This document shows, one piece after another, positions 11,717 to 24,624 of a stretch of 64,000 bases of DNA. The notes beneath the pieces are model-generated. The model saw nothing but the letters and a program-made list of their open reading frames with translations, was not told the origin of the DNA and ran no database searches. The translations under genes and the position numbers were made by a program. Numbering within the stretch: the stretch's first letter is position 1; each line of letters begins with the position of its first letter. Origin of the DNA: Apostichopus japonicus (Eukaryota > Echinodermata > Holothuroidea > Aspidochirotida > Stichopodidae); NCBI RefSeq assembly GCF_037975245.1, contig NC_092582.1:26602077-26666076 (forward strand), written 5' to 3'.

Positions 11717-14520
11717 GTCCGAGGAATACCGACAGTTTACAAGTTTCATCATTACCTAATGTATTACCTCGATAAGTACAAGTTCGCAGTGTGACTATAC
11801 ATCGGTTCTTCTTCTCAGCACCAGTTCCATGACCCCGACCCAATAATGATTACTGGTTCATTCCTGAGATAGCACCACAAGACCTTCAAGGCATGCTGGG
11901 ATATCTCCGGCATGATACAAGAATCAGAAATAACATTAAGTGAAGTTTTAGAACCTGGACTCGCCTAGAGCCAATTGAGATAAATATGTATATTTATCGC
12001 CGCCAATTAGTTTCACACGGACGATAAATGCTAACATGCATTTAAATTTAAGTGAGTTTTGTGTATCCTTACACTGTGAACAAGACAAGAACATACATGT
12101 ATGAAATCATTTACGTAGGCCAACAGGATTTCTCACAGGCCTCCTAAACATTATAATGCAAACCACACTACTAAGGGTTTGAACGCATTCAACAGTCACA
12201 AACGAAATCCACTGGACGATAGTAACGTTAATTTCTTGCTTAATAATTTAAGGGGTCAAAGTAGATTGTAGCTATATGCCAAATTCTTTTACCCAGACTT
12301 TGAGACGGACGTACTTCCCATAATGAAGAAGCCAGCACTTTAAGTACAATTTTACAAAGAATTAAATGATGTATTATATGATAAATTGTCATGAACAGTC
12401 ATCAATTTACTTTACGGCGTGCTCAATGTCTCCATCTATTAAATTGATGTGTTATAAAATGGATTCGTTCAGCTTAGGAATGCATATATAATGTGGTCTA
12501 TTTCTATCCCACATAACATTTGAGGACGAAGCAACGTCAAGCGGTCATAAACACATATATCAAGTTATACTGTAAAGTTGTGCGTTTGATGCAATCGAAA
12601 TGAACTCATATATCCGCGTAGCCTTCTATAATCCATGAAAACATCCATACTTTGCAGCCCAACATCATAGATCAATAAATCACAGTTTTATATGCATTCC
12701 ATATGTAGAGTAATTAGACATAGGCCGCTGTAATCTTAAGTCTTGTGGATATGTGCAAGAAAACAATATCCAGAAATCAAATTTACTGCTTCATAAGTAT
12801 TTCAAATACGATCCAACTATAGAGAAAGATTTGTATAATATTATAATTTATCTAGTAAACATGTAGAGAAGATCTATGTCACATAACTTTAAAATATTAT
12901 TTGTGATATGACAATCCCAGACCACCCAATATGATATCATGGGTTCAGTATAATACAATCAGCTCTATAGTATAGAAAGGTAGAACTGAAAGTTTGACTT
13001 TACATAACTCCATATGGAATTGATATTACATTTATTGTATAATATATTGTACATATACACGTAATGAATTTGACAAACCGATGTCGTCGTTGTATCCAAA
13101 GATCTGCAGTCGCAAAGAAACCTGTTTTATCCTGGGAGTGTTAACATCTCATCCTCCCTGGTTAATCATTGCCAACAACACATATTACAGCGTTTGATCA
13201 TTCTAGTAATAAACACCGGTGCACGGGGTTCCAGGGTCTTTAAGCCCACGCGAAAGTTTCGGCAGTTATGATATTTGAATACAAACATGTTACATATCCA
13301 GAAACTTGGTTGTTTATAAGAGCGCATCACCAAGTACCGTCTCAGTTTAGTTTTCAATCTCAGTGCAGTTATATGTGATCATATTTCTTATCCTTTCTCC
13401 TGTATTAAAATAGCCTCTAGTTAGAATTACGAAAATAAACAGGAGGTGCCGTAAGACTGGAAGAGCGGAATGATAAATGAAATCAACCAATGCTATTAGT
13501 TTGGACTCATATTCATTACTTTTATTGCATGGTTGGTTTATGTCATCAATTACAGCTGAATAGAGTACACAAATATCACTAAAAGACTGAATCTTCACTG
13601 ACAACAACGGTCAAATTTAATAAAGATTCGATGTAATAGCCCAACGATACAGCCACCCATGCATGCTCTCTCTCATAGCAGCGATGAGCCGAGCTTAACA
13701 GTCATAGACGCGAAGGGTATGTAAGTAGTTTAACGCGGATATCCTGAATTCTTAATAATAAAAAATATTCTAAAAATCGATGCAGAGGACTTAAAGTCCA
13801 TTGACAGTTTATGGTCTCAACATAAAGGATAGGCCTCTTGAACCATGTATGCAGAAATGGTTATATGTTAGACATATGTTGAATTGAAGCGACCTTATGT
13901 GAATATCATATAGGATTGATGGATCAAATTTAAGTTAAACTTAATAACACGGTATCCTTTAGTCTCTCGTTATTTCTGGATATATATATAGAATATCATA
14001 CCAACACTAATTTGCATTTAAATAGTTCGGCTAGTGTTGTATTAATAGACACTTTATCATTACAATTAGGATACATTGAAAGGATATATCCCATATGAAC
14101 ACTGAGAGAACACATTGCCTTCCTACTTTTGTACACTGGAAGTGAACTTTAAGCAAACAGGACATTACATAAACATTTGTTCCTTCTTATTGTTATTGAA
14201 GTTTTTGCGTCCAGTTTCTCCTTGTAAGAATTGCAACGCATCACAATTTGGTTACACACTATATACCCTTAGTGCAAAGCAGGAAGTCTACAGCAGGTGT
14301 TCTACATCAACGAGTAACAACCCAACACGCAACTCTGTGTACAGTTATGATTATTCAAATTCTCTTTCATTTGGAACAATTTGTGACAAATCAACTATCA
14401 TTATCGGAACAAGGTCTATTCCAAACATTGAATGTTAATATCACAACATCACATAGATGTTGCATTTACGGGTGATCTAGAACAGAAACGATATTTTATC
14501 TTATTTTACTTTATATTATG

Positions 14521-14530
<10 letters not shown>
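11717..14530. other. unique intergenic DNA, no gene seen
   Basis: AT-rich sequence with scattered short frames (for example 13347-13607 minus and 14115-14438 plus) that show no domain, codon pattern or splice context I recognise. Confidence 0.55.
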
Positions 14531-14575
<45 letters not shown>

Positions 14576-14577
14576 TC
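14521..14577. repeat. TTA/TA microsatellite
   Basis: (TTA)n of a few units grades into a (TA)n tract at about 14534-14570. Confidence 0.95.
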
Positions 14578-14847
14578 ATAGATAAGTACCCATGGTTAAT
14601 CATAACCTAACAATAACATTAGACTCTATCGCTCACTGACACAATGCGTAGCAACATAAAAGAAAATTATGACTGATTTATGATCTATACTCTAATTCGT
14701 TTAGAACAGCTGCACAAATTTAGTGTTCATGTTTCTCTTTGATGTTATCCTAGAGAAGACGCATGTTTTACTCAGGTTATATTGTCCTGTTTAATCATTA
14801 TCGCTGCGGGTCCATATTACTATTATAATTTTTACATTCAATCAAGT

Positions 14848-15075
14848 TTATATTACTCTTTGAAAGTGCGTCTGTCATCTCTCATCGTTTTACTAATAAC
14901 TTTTTGGTGAATCAAAAGCGTTTGAGGGTGAGGGGGGGGGGGGGCGGAGGAAGTTGAGGCAAATATGGAATTTATGGTTAGAAATTTAGACAATTTAGGG
15001 TACTCTTTGAAAGTAGGATGCTTTTTGAGAAAGTTGTCGTCTCCGGGCGAGATACTGTCATACCAATCGACTGCA
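14848..15075 (+). repeat. dispersed duplication, copy A
   Basis: This block contains GAAAGTGCGTCTGTCATC, AGCGTTTGAGGGTGAG, TTTAGGGTACTCTTTGAAAG and GAGAAAGTTGTCG in order. The same words recur in the same order and orientation at 16250-16450 with clear divergence. It may be a pair of old mobile-element fragments or a local duplication; I cannot assign a family. A 13-base G run lies at 14932-14944. Confidence 0.6.
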
Positions 15076-16150
15076 TATTATTGTTGTGGTTTATATTGTT
15101 TTGATTTGAATGAGTAATGAATTTATTAATATTTTACTACAAGGAAACTTTAACAAACCATTTGTTGTCAATTGTAATTAGGTAAAATTACCCTTTGAAA
15201 AGAATGATAAAATTATTGCAAGACAAAACCTCATAAAACTTTAGGTTTTGTCACTCCTGCACCCGGCCCACCAACTCAATCCACCTAATCACCCCACCTT
15301 TCCCACCCCTGAATCAAGTTAAATCTTTATTTTAACTGGTTACAGATGTAATACTTTATGAGCTGCGAAAAGGCTCTACTTTATCAATAAAAGCCAAATC
15401 AATCGAGAAAAAGAAAAGAAAAAATGGGTAAATTTAAGTGATAATGAAAACTTACGGAGGTGTATCTACTCCAAGCAATAAATCAAGTCGAACCAGCGAT
15501 CTGAACGTCCATTTAAATAAAACGTGATGTTTCCTCTTGTGGTAGTCGTCGTAATTATGTCAGAATAATATCTCTTTGATCGCCAAGAAACGCGGTAGCC
15601 GTCACCAATAGATGGCGCTCTTTCCCTTGCGTAGATTGCGTCGAACGATCTTGCCTGCTTTCATTTCGTGCCGTACATATCAAATGAACAATACACGTCA
15701 ATTGAACAATACAATAATTACTTGCTGTTTTTAATGTTTCTATACTGTATAGCATTTACATGAAATGTGTGATCTTCATACAATGAACTGGTTATTGTTA
15801 TCTACAGATACACAATATAAAAACAACATTTTAAGCATCCCGTGAAAATATTCTTCAGGCAAATCTCGAGATAAATGTTTGCATTTGATACGTTTTGTAT
15901 TAGAACTTGTTCACGCTGCAGTGAACAGACTGAACCTACTAAGGGAGTACTCCATAGAATACTGCTTTGAATGAATAAATCTAGGCTGCTCTTATTCGTT
16001 AACTTTGTCTCAATTTGATAATATCGTTGTCTAACATTGTGAGGACAAATAATGTTCCTTATTGCTTAAACTAAAAGAAGTAATGAAATAAAATGAAATT
16101 AACTTAACGTTCCGTGGGACTCAGAATGTTCAAAATTGGATAAATCGGTT
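15076..16150. other. unique spacer
   Basis: No gene or clear repeat recognised. Confidence 0.55.
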
Positions 16151-16153
16151 GAA

Positions 16154-16244
16154 ATAGGCCTATTAATAGGCCTAATTAATAGGCCTACTGATAGGCCTAT
16201 TGATAGGCCTATTAATAGGCCTATTAATAGGCCTATTAATTAGA
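16154..16244. repeat. 12-bp palindromic minisatellite (AATAGGCCTATT)
   Basis: About seven tandem copies of a unit that is itself a palindrome, AATAGGCCTATT, with a few CTGAT or AATT variants. The whole block can fold in many registers. The AGGCCT core is the same motif that is over-represented elsewhere in the window. Confidence 0.95.
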
Positions 16245-16249
16245 GCATT

Positions 16250-16450
16250 CGATCAAGTTCTCATTCTTCTTGAGAGTGCGTGTGTCATTTCTAATCTTTA
16301 TAACAAATCTGATGAATTCATGAGCGTTTGAGATGAGGACCATAGCAAAATGAGAGGAAAGTTAAAGTTATTGTTAGCAATTTAGGGTACTCTGTGAAGG
16401 ATGGGGTTGTCTACTGGAGGTTATATTTTCTCAGAAAGTTGTCGTGTACC
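16250..16450 (+). repeat. dispersed duplication, copy B
   Basis: Diverged counterpart of 14848-15075: GAGAGTGCGTGTGTCATTTC, GAGCGTTTGAGATGAGG, TTTAGGGTACTCTGTGAAGG and CAGAAAGTTGTCGTG occur in the same order about 1.4 kb downstream. Confidence 0.6.
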
Positions 16451-16856
16451 GAATAGATATGTTCATAAGATGCCAGCTCTACAGACAACTAATACCATCT
16501 TACTAATCGATTCAGCAGCCTTATCATTAATTATCATCAAATTTGAGTTTCAAAACAATGCTAATTGGAACCTTTGTTTGTCTTTTAGCAAACTGATGGG
16601 TGGTTTGTTTACAGTTGTTATCACCCATACGTCCCTGCTCTAGATTTTGTCACCAAAAGAACATTAATGAAGTTGACTCGACCCAGCTGGACTACACTTT
16701 TTATTTCTATGTAAGCGTTATTCACATGTTAAAAGAAAATTAGACGGTTTGGACTTTCACTTAATTAATTGATATTTGAATTTATGAACTACCTGGTGAT
16801 GGGAGTTTTCTTTTAAAATTCTCCATTAAAATGACTTCCATCTCGCGATTTGAGCT
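16451..16856. other. unique spacer
   Basis: No gene seen; a short open frame crosses 16401-16643 without recognisable features. Confidence 0.5.
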
Positions 16857-16858
16857 GG

Positions 16859-16930
16859 TTCTGTGCGTCAGCATACGCATTGTTCTGTGCGTCAGCATAC
16901 GCATTGTTCTGTGCGTCAGCATACGCATTG
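16859..16930. repeat. 24-bp perfect triplication
   Basis: Three copies of a 24-bp unit containing TGCGTCAGCATACGCA. TGCGT and ACGCA are inverted arms around a short loop. Confidence 0.95.
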
Positions 16931-17101
16931 ATAAATTTGTTACATATTGTACATTTTCTTCGAGCCTTTCCATGCATCCATTATTACCTCACTCTAAACT
17001 GTAATAGCCCCTCTAACAAAATTCGGTTCTCCTTGCCGCAAAGGTAATTATCACGTGAGAAGTCTTAATTCTGATAAACCGTTTCCTTTTCCAAACCTGT
17101 A

Positions 17102-17176
17102 TATCCTCTCATCACCCTAATCCTAACCTAGATATCCTCTCATCACCCTAATCCTAACCTAGATATCCTCTCATCT
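17102..17176. repeat. 31-bp tandem repeat, 2.4 copies
   Basis: Units start at 17102, 17133 and 17164. They contain CACCCTAATCCTAACCTAG, loosely similar to CCCTAA telomere-type sequence, but the period is 31 bp and there are only two full copies. Confidence 0.9.
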
Positions 17177-17220
17177 TTATGCAGCTATTTACAAATCTAT
17201 GTTGACACTGGGTTTTCCTT

Positions 17221-17532
<312 letters not shown>

Positions 17533-17537
17533 GAAGT

Positions 17538-17755
17538 AGGGAGGGCCCCAGATCGCACCCGGGCAATCGCAATTTGGGATGTACCAAGATTCCCATATTA
17601 TATGTACCCGCCAAAGATCGCACGCGTGCAATCCCAACTTGTGATGTACTCCCAATATAAGATGTAGCCACTATGATCGCACCCGGGCAATCCTACTTTG
17701 TAACGTACGCATAATCAATAAAAATCGATAAAAAACCGATCTGGGGCCCTCCCGA
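17538..17755. mobile_element. TIR element inserted in the TCA microsatellite
   Basis: Starts with GGGAGGGCCCCAGATCG and ends with the exact inverse CGATCTGGGGCCCTCCC, giving 17-bp terminal inverted repeats around about 218 bp. Inside are three imperfect direct repeats, each with GATCGCACSCGKGCAATC, itself nearly palindromic (GCACGCGTGC in the middle copy), followed by a GATGTA word. It has no coding capacity. TCA/TCG repeats flank both sides, so it appears to have inserted into a pre-existing microsatellite. A non-autonomous DNA transposon is the best reading. The superfamily is unknown and no target duplication is clear. Confidence 0.8.
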
Positions 17756-17815
17756 ATACTATCATCATTGTCGTCATCATCTTCATCGTCATCGTCATCG
17801 TCATCGTCATCATCA

Positions 17816-18075
17816 TAATCGCATCACTTTATTATTTGGCTACCTATATTGAAGACGTTTAAATGCAGAGCTAATTGTTTCTGTTAACTAAACAATTCAC
17901 TGTTTCAGTATTGTTGCTTAACTGTTAAAAGTTTCTATATAGTCTTTTCTATTGAAGGCAATGTAAATAAACGATGTAGGCTATGTATCAAAACAAGTAT
18001 TAATTAAGAGCTTATTTTGTGTAGAATTTCTGACTTACGTCTGTAATGTAAGACAAACATGAAAGACGGTCCGAG
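17816..18075. other. unique spacer
   Basis: Nothing recognised. Confidence 0.5.
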
Positions 18076-18171
18076 ATATAACAGTTAAAGGTGGTTTAGG
18101 CCTATAGTGTTACACACATTGGAATATAACAGTTAAAGGTGGTTTAGGCCTATAGTGTTACACACATTGCA
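18076..18171. repeat. 48-bp tandem duplication
   Basis: Two copies of a 48-bp unit with AACAGTTAAAGGTGGTTTAGG; each carries one TAGGCCTA palindrome (18097 and 18145). The copies are almost identical. Confidence 0.95.
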
Positions 18172-18711
18172 ATATCGCTATGTCGATAAGAAGAAGCGCC
18201 CTCTCCCCCACCCCGTACTTGAAGAGGAGTCTCTGTAGCCAAACAAGGAACGTGGATACATTTCCTTTGGTTAAGAAATGAAAAATATGAGGAGTCTCTT
18301 TTTGATTTAGATCATTGTTCAAAGTCTCACACCAGACCAAAACATTGAAGTAGCCAGCCCTTTCTACCAACCTTCCCATTCTGTAATTTCAAGTGAAGGC
18401 GGTGGCGCAACGAGGAGTAATATTGTATATGCCCTTCACAAATCAAAAGTAGAATTAATTCATATGTGTCGATAATTTTACAGTTCTTCAAATGTCACGC
18501 TAATATAGAAAACGCTAACGGCCGTTTAAAGTACGTTCTGCACAATGATATATTACTATACAATACTATGTAAATATAAAGCTTGTGGCTAATTCTTCCA
18601 CCCTGTTCGAAAATTGTTTGTCATATAATATAATATCTCTTTGAGTACCTAAGAAACATATTCATGAAGAGAACTTACCTCTGGAACACTTGTCAGTTGC
18701 CCAAGATTCAG
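18172..18711. other. unique spacer
   Basis: No gene recognised. An open frame at 18158-18379 (minus) has no known domain. Confidence 0.5.
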
Positions 18712-18792
18712 GGTGCATGCTACATCACACCATGGGTGTATGTAATGTCACACCGTGGGTGCATGTGATGTCACGCCATGGGTGCATGTAAC
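18712..18792. repeat. ~24-bp tandem repeat, 3 copies
   Basis: Three diverged copies of ATGTCACACCATGGGTGCATG. Confidence 0.85.
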
Positions 18793-18908
18793 AGAAGAGG
18801 TGTTTAGTCCACGTTCCTCTTTTAGAGATCTTCTATTTCACATTACTGGTCACCGTATACTTGATCTTCATTTGCTGAACATCATAATCATATGTTCACA
18901 GTTCCAAT

Positions 18909-18999
18909 GTAAAGTGTCACTGGGCTAATATTACATAGTTAACATGGTTGAATGTAAGGTACCAGTGGGCTAGTTTCACATAGTTAACATGGTTGAACT
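18909..18999. repeat. ~51-bp duplication
   Basis: Two imperfect copies sharing ACATAGTTAACATGGTTGAA and a GTGGGCTA or CTGGGCTA word. Confidence 0.8.
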
Positions 19000-19109
19000 G
19001 TTAGGTTATATCAATCTGCATCTTGTATCCCGTCAAAGTGAGAATCCAAATATCAAAACGAATTGGAACGTCCAAACGAAACACATTTACAGGCTGTGAA
19101 GTTGTTGCT

Positions 19110-20137
19110 ACCAATACATACATGCCAGCATTAGTCAATGAGAGATGACCAATACATACATGTCAGCGTTAGTCAATGAGAGATGACCAATACATACATG
19201 CCAGCGTTAGTCAAAGAGAGATGACCAATACATACATGCCAGCGTTAGTCAATGAGAGATGACCAATACATACATGCCAGCGTTAGTCAATGAGAGATGA
19301 CCAATACATACATGCCAGCGTTAGTCAATGAGAGATGACCAATACATACATGTCAGCGTTAGTCAATGAGAGATGACCAATACATACATGCCAGCGTTAG
19401 TCAATGGGAGATGACCAATACATACATGCCAGCGTTAGTCAATGAGAGATGACCAATACATACATGTCAGCGTCAGTCAATGAGAGATGACCAATACATA
19501 CATGCCAGCGTTAGTCAATAAGAGATGACCAGTACATACATGTCAGCGTCAGTCAATGAGAGATGACCAATACATACATGTCAGCGTCAGTCAATGAGAG
19601 ATGACCAATACATACATGTCAGCGTTAGTCAATGAGAGATGACCAATACATACATGTCAGCGTTAGTCAATGAGAGATGACCAATACATACATGCCAGCG
19701 TTAGTCAATGAGAGATGACCAATACATACATGCCAGCGTTAGTCAATGAGAGATGACCAATACATACATGCCAGCGTTAGTCAATGAGAGATGACCAATA
19801 CATACATGCCAGCGTTAGTCAATGAGAGATGACCAATACATACATGCCAGCGTTAGTCAATGAGAGATGACCAATACATACATGTCAGCGTTAGTCAATG
19901 AGAGATGACCAATACATACATGCCAGCGTTAGTCAATGAGAGATGACCAATACATACATGCCAGCGTTAGTCAATGAGAGATGACCAATACATACATGCC
20001 AGCGTTAGTCAATGAGAGATGACCAATACATACATGCCAGCGTTAGTCAATGAGAGATGACCAATACATACATGCCAGCGTTAGTCAATGAGAGATGACC
20101 AATACATACATGCCAGCGTTAGTCAATGGGAGATGAG
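19110..20137. repeat. 38-bp minisatellite, 27 copies
   Basis: The consensus unit includes AGTCAATGAGAGATGACC and AATACATACATGCCAGCGTT, 38 bp in all, and repeats with no spacers. Variation is limited to a few positions (CCAGC/TCAGC, TTAGTC/TCAGTC, GAGAG/GGGAG, CAATA/CAGTA). The copies are colinear and homogenised. There is no unique sequence between units, so this is a minisatellite and not a CRISPR-type array. Confidence 0.98.
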
Positions 20138-20752
20138 CATTGTTCGGTGCTAGCCTAAACTCAACTAATGGAACCGAGCTTGCTCTCAGTTTATAGGGCC
20201 ATGATAATATGTCAAACATTCCCTTTACATAGCTCTCCTTACAATTAATACGTCGAAACGGAATTTGGTTATTGTTCACTAGTATTTGACTTTGAATGCC
20301 CGCGTGGAGGGTTTTGTTACATGTAAACTTCTCACTGCAATAAAGCTCCTCTTTCTCCATGTCTTAGAATAATCGGACAACAGTTAACAATGAGAAACAC
20401 CTATCGATCCACACCTTCAGTCGCAAATATCCTCGGAAAATGTTCTTATTTATTAAGGGTATATGAGAAGCAAGTGCGATTATTCGTTCATTGCAATGCA
20501 TTTTCTTTCGAGTATACCATACAATAATTAATCAATGTAATAATACTGTGTGACAAAGAAACAAACTATGAATATGCATATTGTTCTTACTGTGTAAAAG
20601 ACCATACAACTTTCCAAGTCAGTTAACTACCTACAGGAGGGGAGGGCTCACGTTTAATGATATTCAGTATAAAAATATTTTGGTAAGTAGAAACAAGTCT
20701 GCATGCATCTGCAAGTACATTATTTGATTGTCTGAAATGGAAAGTACAGTAA
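20138..20752. other. unique spacer
   Basis: No gene recognised. Confidence 0.55.
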
Positions 20753-23700
20753 GATCCACATATACTGCATCGTGTAGAATGGACTCTTTACATCGAGATC
20801 TATACTGTATCGTGTAGAATGGACTCTTTACATCGAGATCTATACTGTATCGTGTAGAATGGACTCTTAATATCGAGATCTATACTACATCGTGTAGAAT
20901 GGACTCTTTACATCGAGATCTATACTGTATCGTGTAGAATGGACTCTTAATATCGAGATCTATACTACATCGTGTAGAATGGACTCTTTACATCGAGATC
21001 TATACTACATCGTGTAGAATGGACTCTTAATATCGAGATCTATACTGCATCGTGTAGAATGGACTCTTAATATCGAGATCTATACTGCATCGTGTAGAAT
21101 GGACACTTTACATCGAGATCTATACTGCATCGTGTAGAATGGACTCTTTACATCGAGATCTATACTGTATCGTGTAGAATGGACTCTTTACATCGAGATC
21201 TATACTGCATCGTGTAGAATGGACTCTTAATATCGAGATCTATACTGCATCGTGTAGAATGGACTCTTAATATCGAGATCTATACTGCATCGTGTAGAAT
21301 GGACTCTTAATATCGAGATCTATACTGCATCGTGTAGAATGGATTCTTTACATCGAGATCTATACTGCATCGTGTAGAATGGACTCTTAATATCGAGATC
21401 TATACTGCATCGTGTAGAATGGACTCTTTACATCGAGATCTATACTGCATCGTGTAGAATGGACTCTTTACATCGAGATCTATACTGCATCGTGTAGAAT
21501 GGACTCTTTACATCGAGATCTATACTGCATCGTGTAGAATGGACTCTTTACATCGAGATCTATACTGCATCGTGTAGAATGGACTCTTAATATCGAGATC
21601 TATACTGCATCGTGTAGAATGGACACTTTACATCGAGATCTATACTGCATCGTGTAGAATGGACTCTTTACATCGAGATCTATACTGCATCGTGTAGAAT
21701 GGACTCTTTACATCGAGATCTATACTGCATCGTGTAGAATGGACTCTTTACATCGAGATCTATACTGTATCGTGTAGAATGGACACTTTACATCGAGATC
21801 TATACTGTATCGTGTAGAATGGACTCTTAATATCGAGATCTATACTGCATCGTGTAGAATGGATTCTTTACATCGAGATCTATACTGCATCGTGTAGAAT
21901 GGACTCTTTACATCGAGATCTATACTGCATCGTGTAGAATGGACTCTTTACATTGAGATCTATACTGTATCGTGTAGAATGGACTCTTTACATCGAGATC
22001 TATACTGTATCGTGTAGAATGGACTCTTAATATCGAGATCTATACTGCATCGTGTAGAATGGATTCTTTACATCGAGATCTATACTGCATCGTGTAGAAT
22101 GGACTCTTAATATCGAGATCTATACTGCATCGTGTAGAATGGATTCTTTACATCGAGATCTATACTGCATCGTGTAGAATGGACTCTTTACATCGAGATC
22201 TATACTGCATCGTGTAGAATGGACTCTTTACATCGAGATCTATACTGTATCGTGTAGAATGGACTCTTTACATCGAGATCTATACTGCATCGTGTAGAAT
22301 GGACTCTTAATATCGAGATCTATACTGCATCGTGTAGAATGGATTCTTTACATCGAGATCTATACTGCATCGTGTAGAATGGATTCTTTACACCGAGATC
22401 TATACTGCATCGTGTAGAATGGATTCTTTACACCGAGATCTATACTGCATCGTGTAGAATGGACTCTTTACATCGAGATCTATACTGTATCGTGTAGAAT
22501 GGACTCTTAATATCGAGATCTATACTGCATCGTGTAGAATGGATTATTTACATCGAGATCTATACTGCATCGTGTAGAATGGATTCTTTACATCGAGATC
22601 TATACTGCATCGTGTAGAATGGACTCTTTACATCGAGATCTATACTGTATCGTGTAGAATGGACTCTTAATATCGAGATCTATACTGCATCGTGTAGAAT
22701 GGACTCTTTACATCGAGATCTATACTACATCGTGTAGAATGGACTCTTTACATCGAGATCTATACTGCATCGTGTAGAATGGACTTTTTACATCGAGATC
22801 TATACTGCATCGTGTAGAATGGACTCTTTACATCGAGATCTATACTGCATCGTGTAGAATGGATTCTTTACATCGAGATCTATACTGCATCGTGTAGAAT
22901 GGACTCTTAATATCGAGATCTATACTACATCGTGTAGAATGGATTCTTTACATCGAGATCTATACTGCATCGTGTAGAATGGACTCTTTACATCGAGATC
23001 TATACTACATCGTGTAGAATGGATTCTTTACATCGAGATCTATACTGCATCGTGTAGAATGGACTCTTTACATCGAGATCTATACTACATCGTGTAGAAT
23101 GGACTCTTTACATCGAGATCTATACTGCATCGTGTAGAATGGACTTTTTACATCGAGATCTATACTGTATCGTGTAGAATGGATTCTTTACATCGAGATC
23201 TATACTACATCGTGTAGAATGGACTCTTTACATCGAGATCTATACTACATCGTGTAGAATGGACTCTTAATATCGAGATCTATACTACATCGTGTAGAAT
23301 GGATTCTTTACATCGAGATCTATACTGCATCGTGTAGAATGGACTCTTTACATCGAGATCTATACTACATCGTGTAGAATGGACTCTTTACATCGAGATC
23401 TATACTGCATCGTGTAGAATGGACTTTTTACATCGAGATCTATACTGTATCGTGTAGAATGGATTCTTTACATCGAGATCTATACTGCATCGTGTAGAAT
23501 GGACTCTTTACATCGAGATCTATACTACATCGTGTAGAATGGATTCTTTACATCGAGATCTATACTGCATCGTGTAGAATGGACTCTTAATATCGAGATC
23601 TATACTACATCGTGTAGAATGGACTCTTAATATCGAGATCTATACTGCATCGTGTAGAATGGACTCTTTACATCGAGATCTATACTGTATCGTGTAGAAT

Positions 23701-24010
23701 GGACTCTTAATATCGAGATCTATACTGCATCGTGTAGAATGGACTCTTTACATCGAGATCTATACTACATCGTGTAGAATGGACTCTTTACATCGAGATC
23801 TATACTGCATCGTGTAGAATGGACTCTTTACATCGAGATCTATACTGTATCGTGTAGAATGGACTCTTAATATCGAGATCTATACTACATCGTGTAGAAT
23901 GGATTCTTTACATCGAGATCTATACTACATCGTGTAGAATGGACTCTTAATATCGAGATCTATACTACATCGTGTAGAATGGACTCTTAATATCGAGATC
24001 TATACTGCAT
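20753..24010. repeat. 40-bp minisatellite, ~81 copies, 3.26 kb
   Basis: The longest array in the window. The 40-bp unit contains TTTACATCGAGATCTATAC, then TGCATCGTGTAGAATGGAC. Length is strictly constant; every copy is 40 bp. Polymorphic positions are few and shared: TTTACAT versus TTAATAT (two linked differences), TGCAT/TGTAT/ACAT, and GGACTC/GGATTC/GGACAC/GGACTT. Runs of variant monomers recur: the block starting at 23021 matches that starting at 23301, a seven-monomer, 280-bp higher-order duplication. Decayed pieces continue to about 24035. Confidence 0.98.
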
Positions 24011-24035
24011 CTTAACTACATCTATACTCATCTTA

Positions 24036-24609
24036 AGACTATATAATTAGTCGATTGCCATTAGTGTGAGTGGATCAATTTGTTTTTGTTTTTCGAGCAC
24101 AGCCTTTTCCTTGGAAGACCTTTGTTATAATGTTACCCATTTGCTAAATGATATACGTTGTAATGGGCAGCACGTAGTTCACATATGCAAAGCGGTTACA
24201 GCAAATGTTGCCCAATCTTTTATCCTGTATCGATTTGAATAGATTGATTCCGTGGTTGTGAGTGTTTTAAGCTTTGTGTCACGTTATCATGGTTATATAT
24301 GGATGTACATTACACGTGGATTACATGTATTAAAGTATCGTATAGGGAGCATTAGTAAAATCATTATCTGGGCTTGAAATTTACTGCTTCACAATAAAAC
24401 AGAAAATGAAGATTTTCAAGATATTCATCGAAATAATATCTTAAAAGTTGTGAATGAATTGTTTTAGAACTTCTAATAACTCTCTCAAGAATGTTCTTTA
24501 ATATCAATTTGAAAACATTTACAGATCTTGCATGAGATTGTTTTGCATCGTCAATGGGTTTCTGTGTCGTCAGGTTGAAGAATCAGGACCATACTAGTTA
24601 TTGTTTGCA
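24036..24609. other. unique spacer
   Basis: No gene or clear repeat seen. Confidence 0.55.
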
Positions 24610-24624
24610 AGGACTCTTTACACC

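Noticed and set aside
17102-17176. Interstitial telomere sequence
   Set aside because: CCCTAATCCTAACC is telomere-like but the true period is 31 bp with only two full copies.
19110-24010. CRISPR-like arrays of 38 and 40 bp
   Set aside because: Units abut with no unique spacers, variants are shared point changes, and the context is an animal genome.
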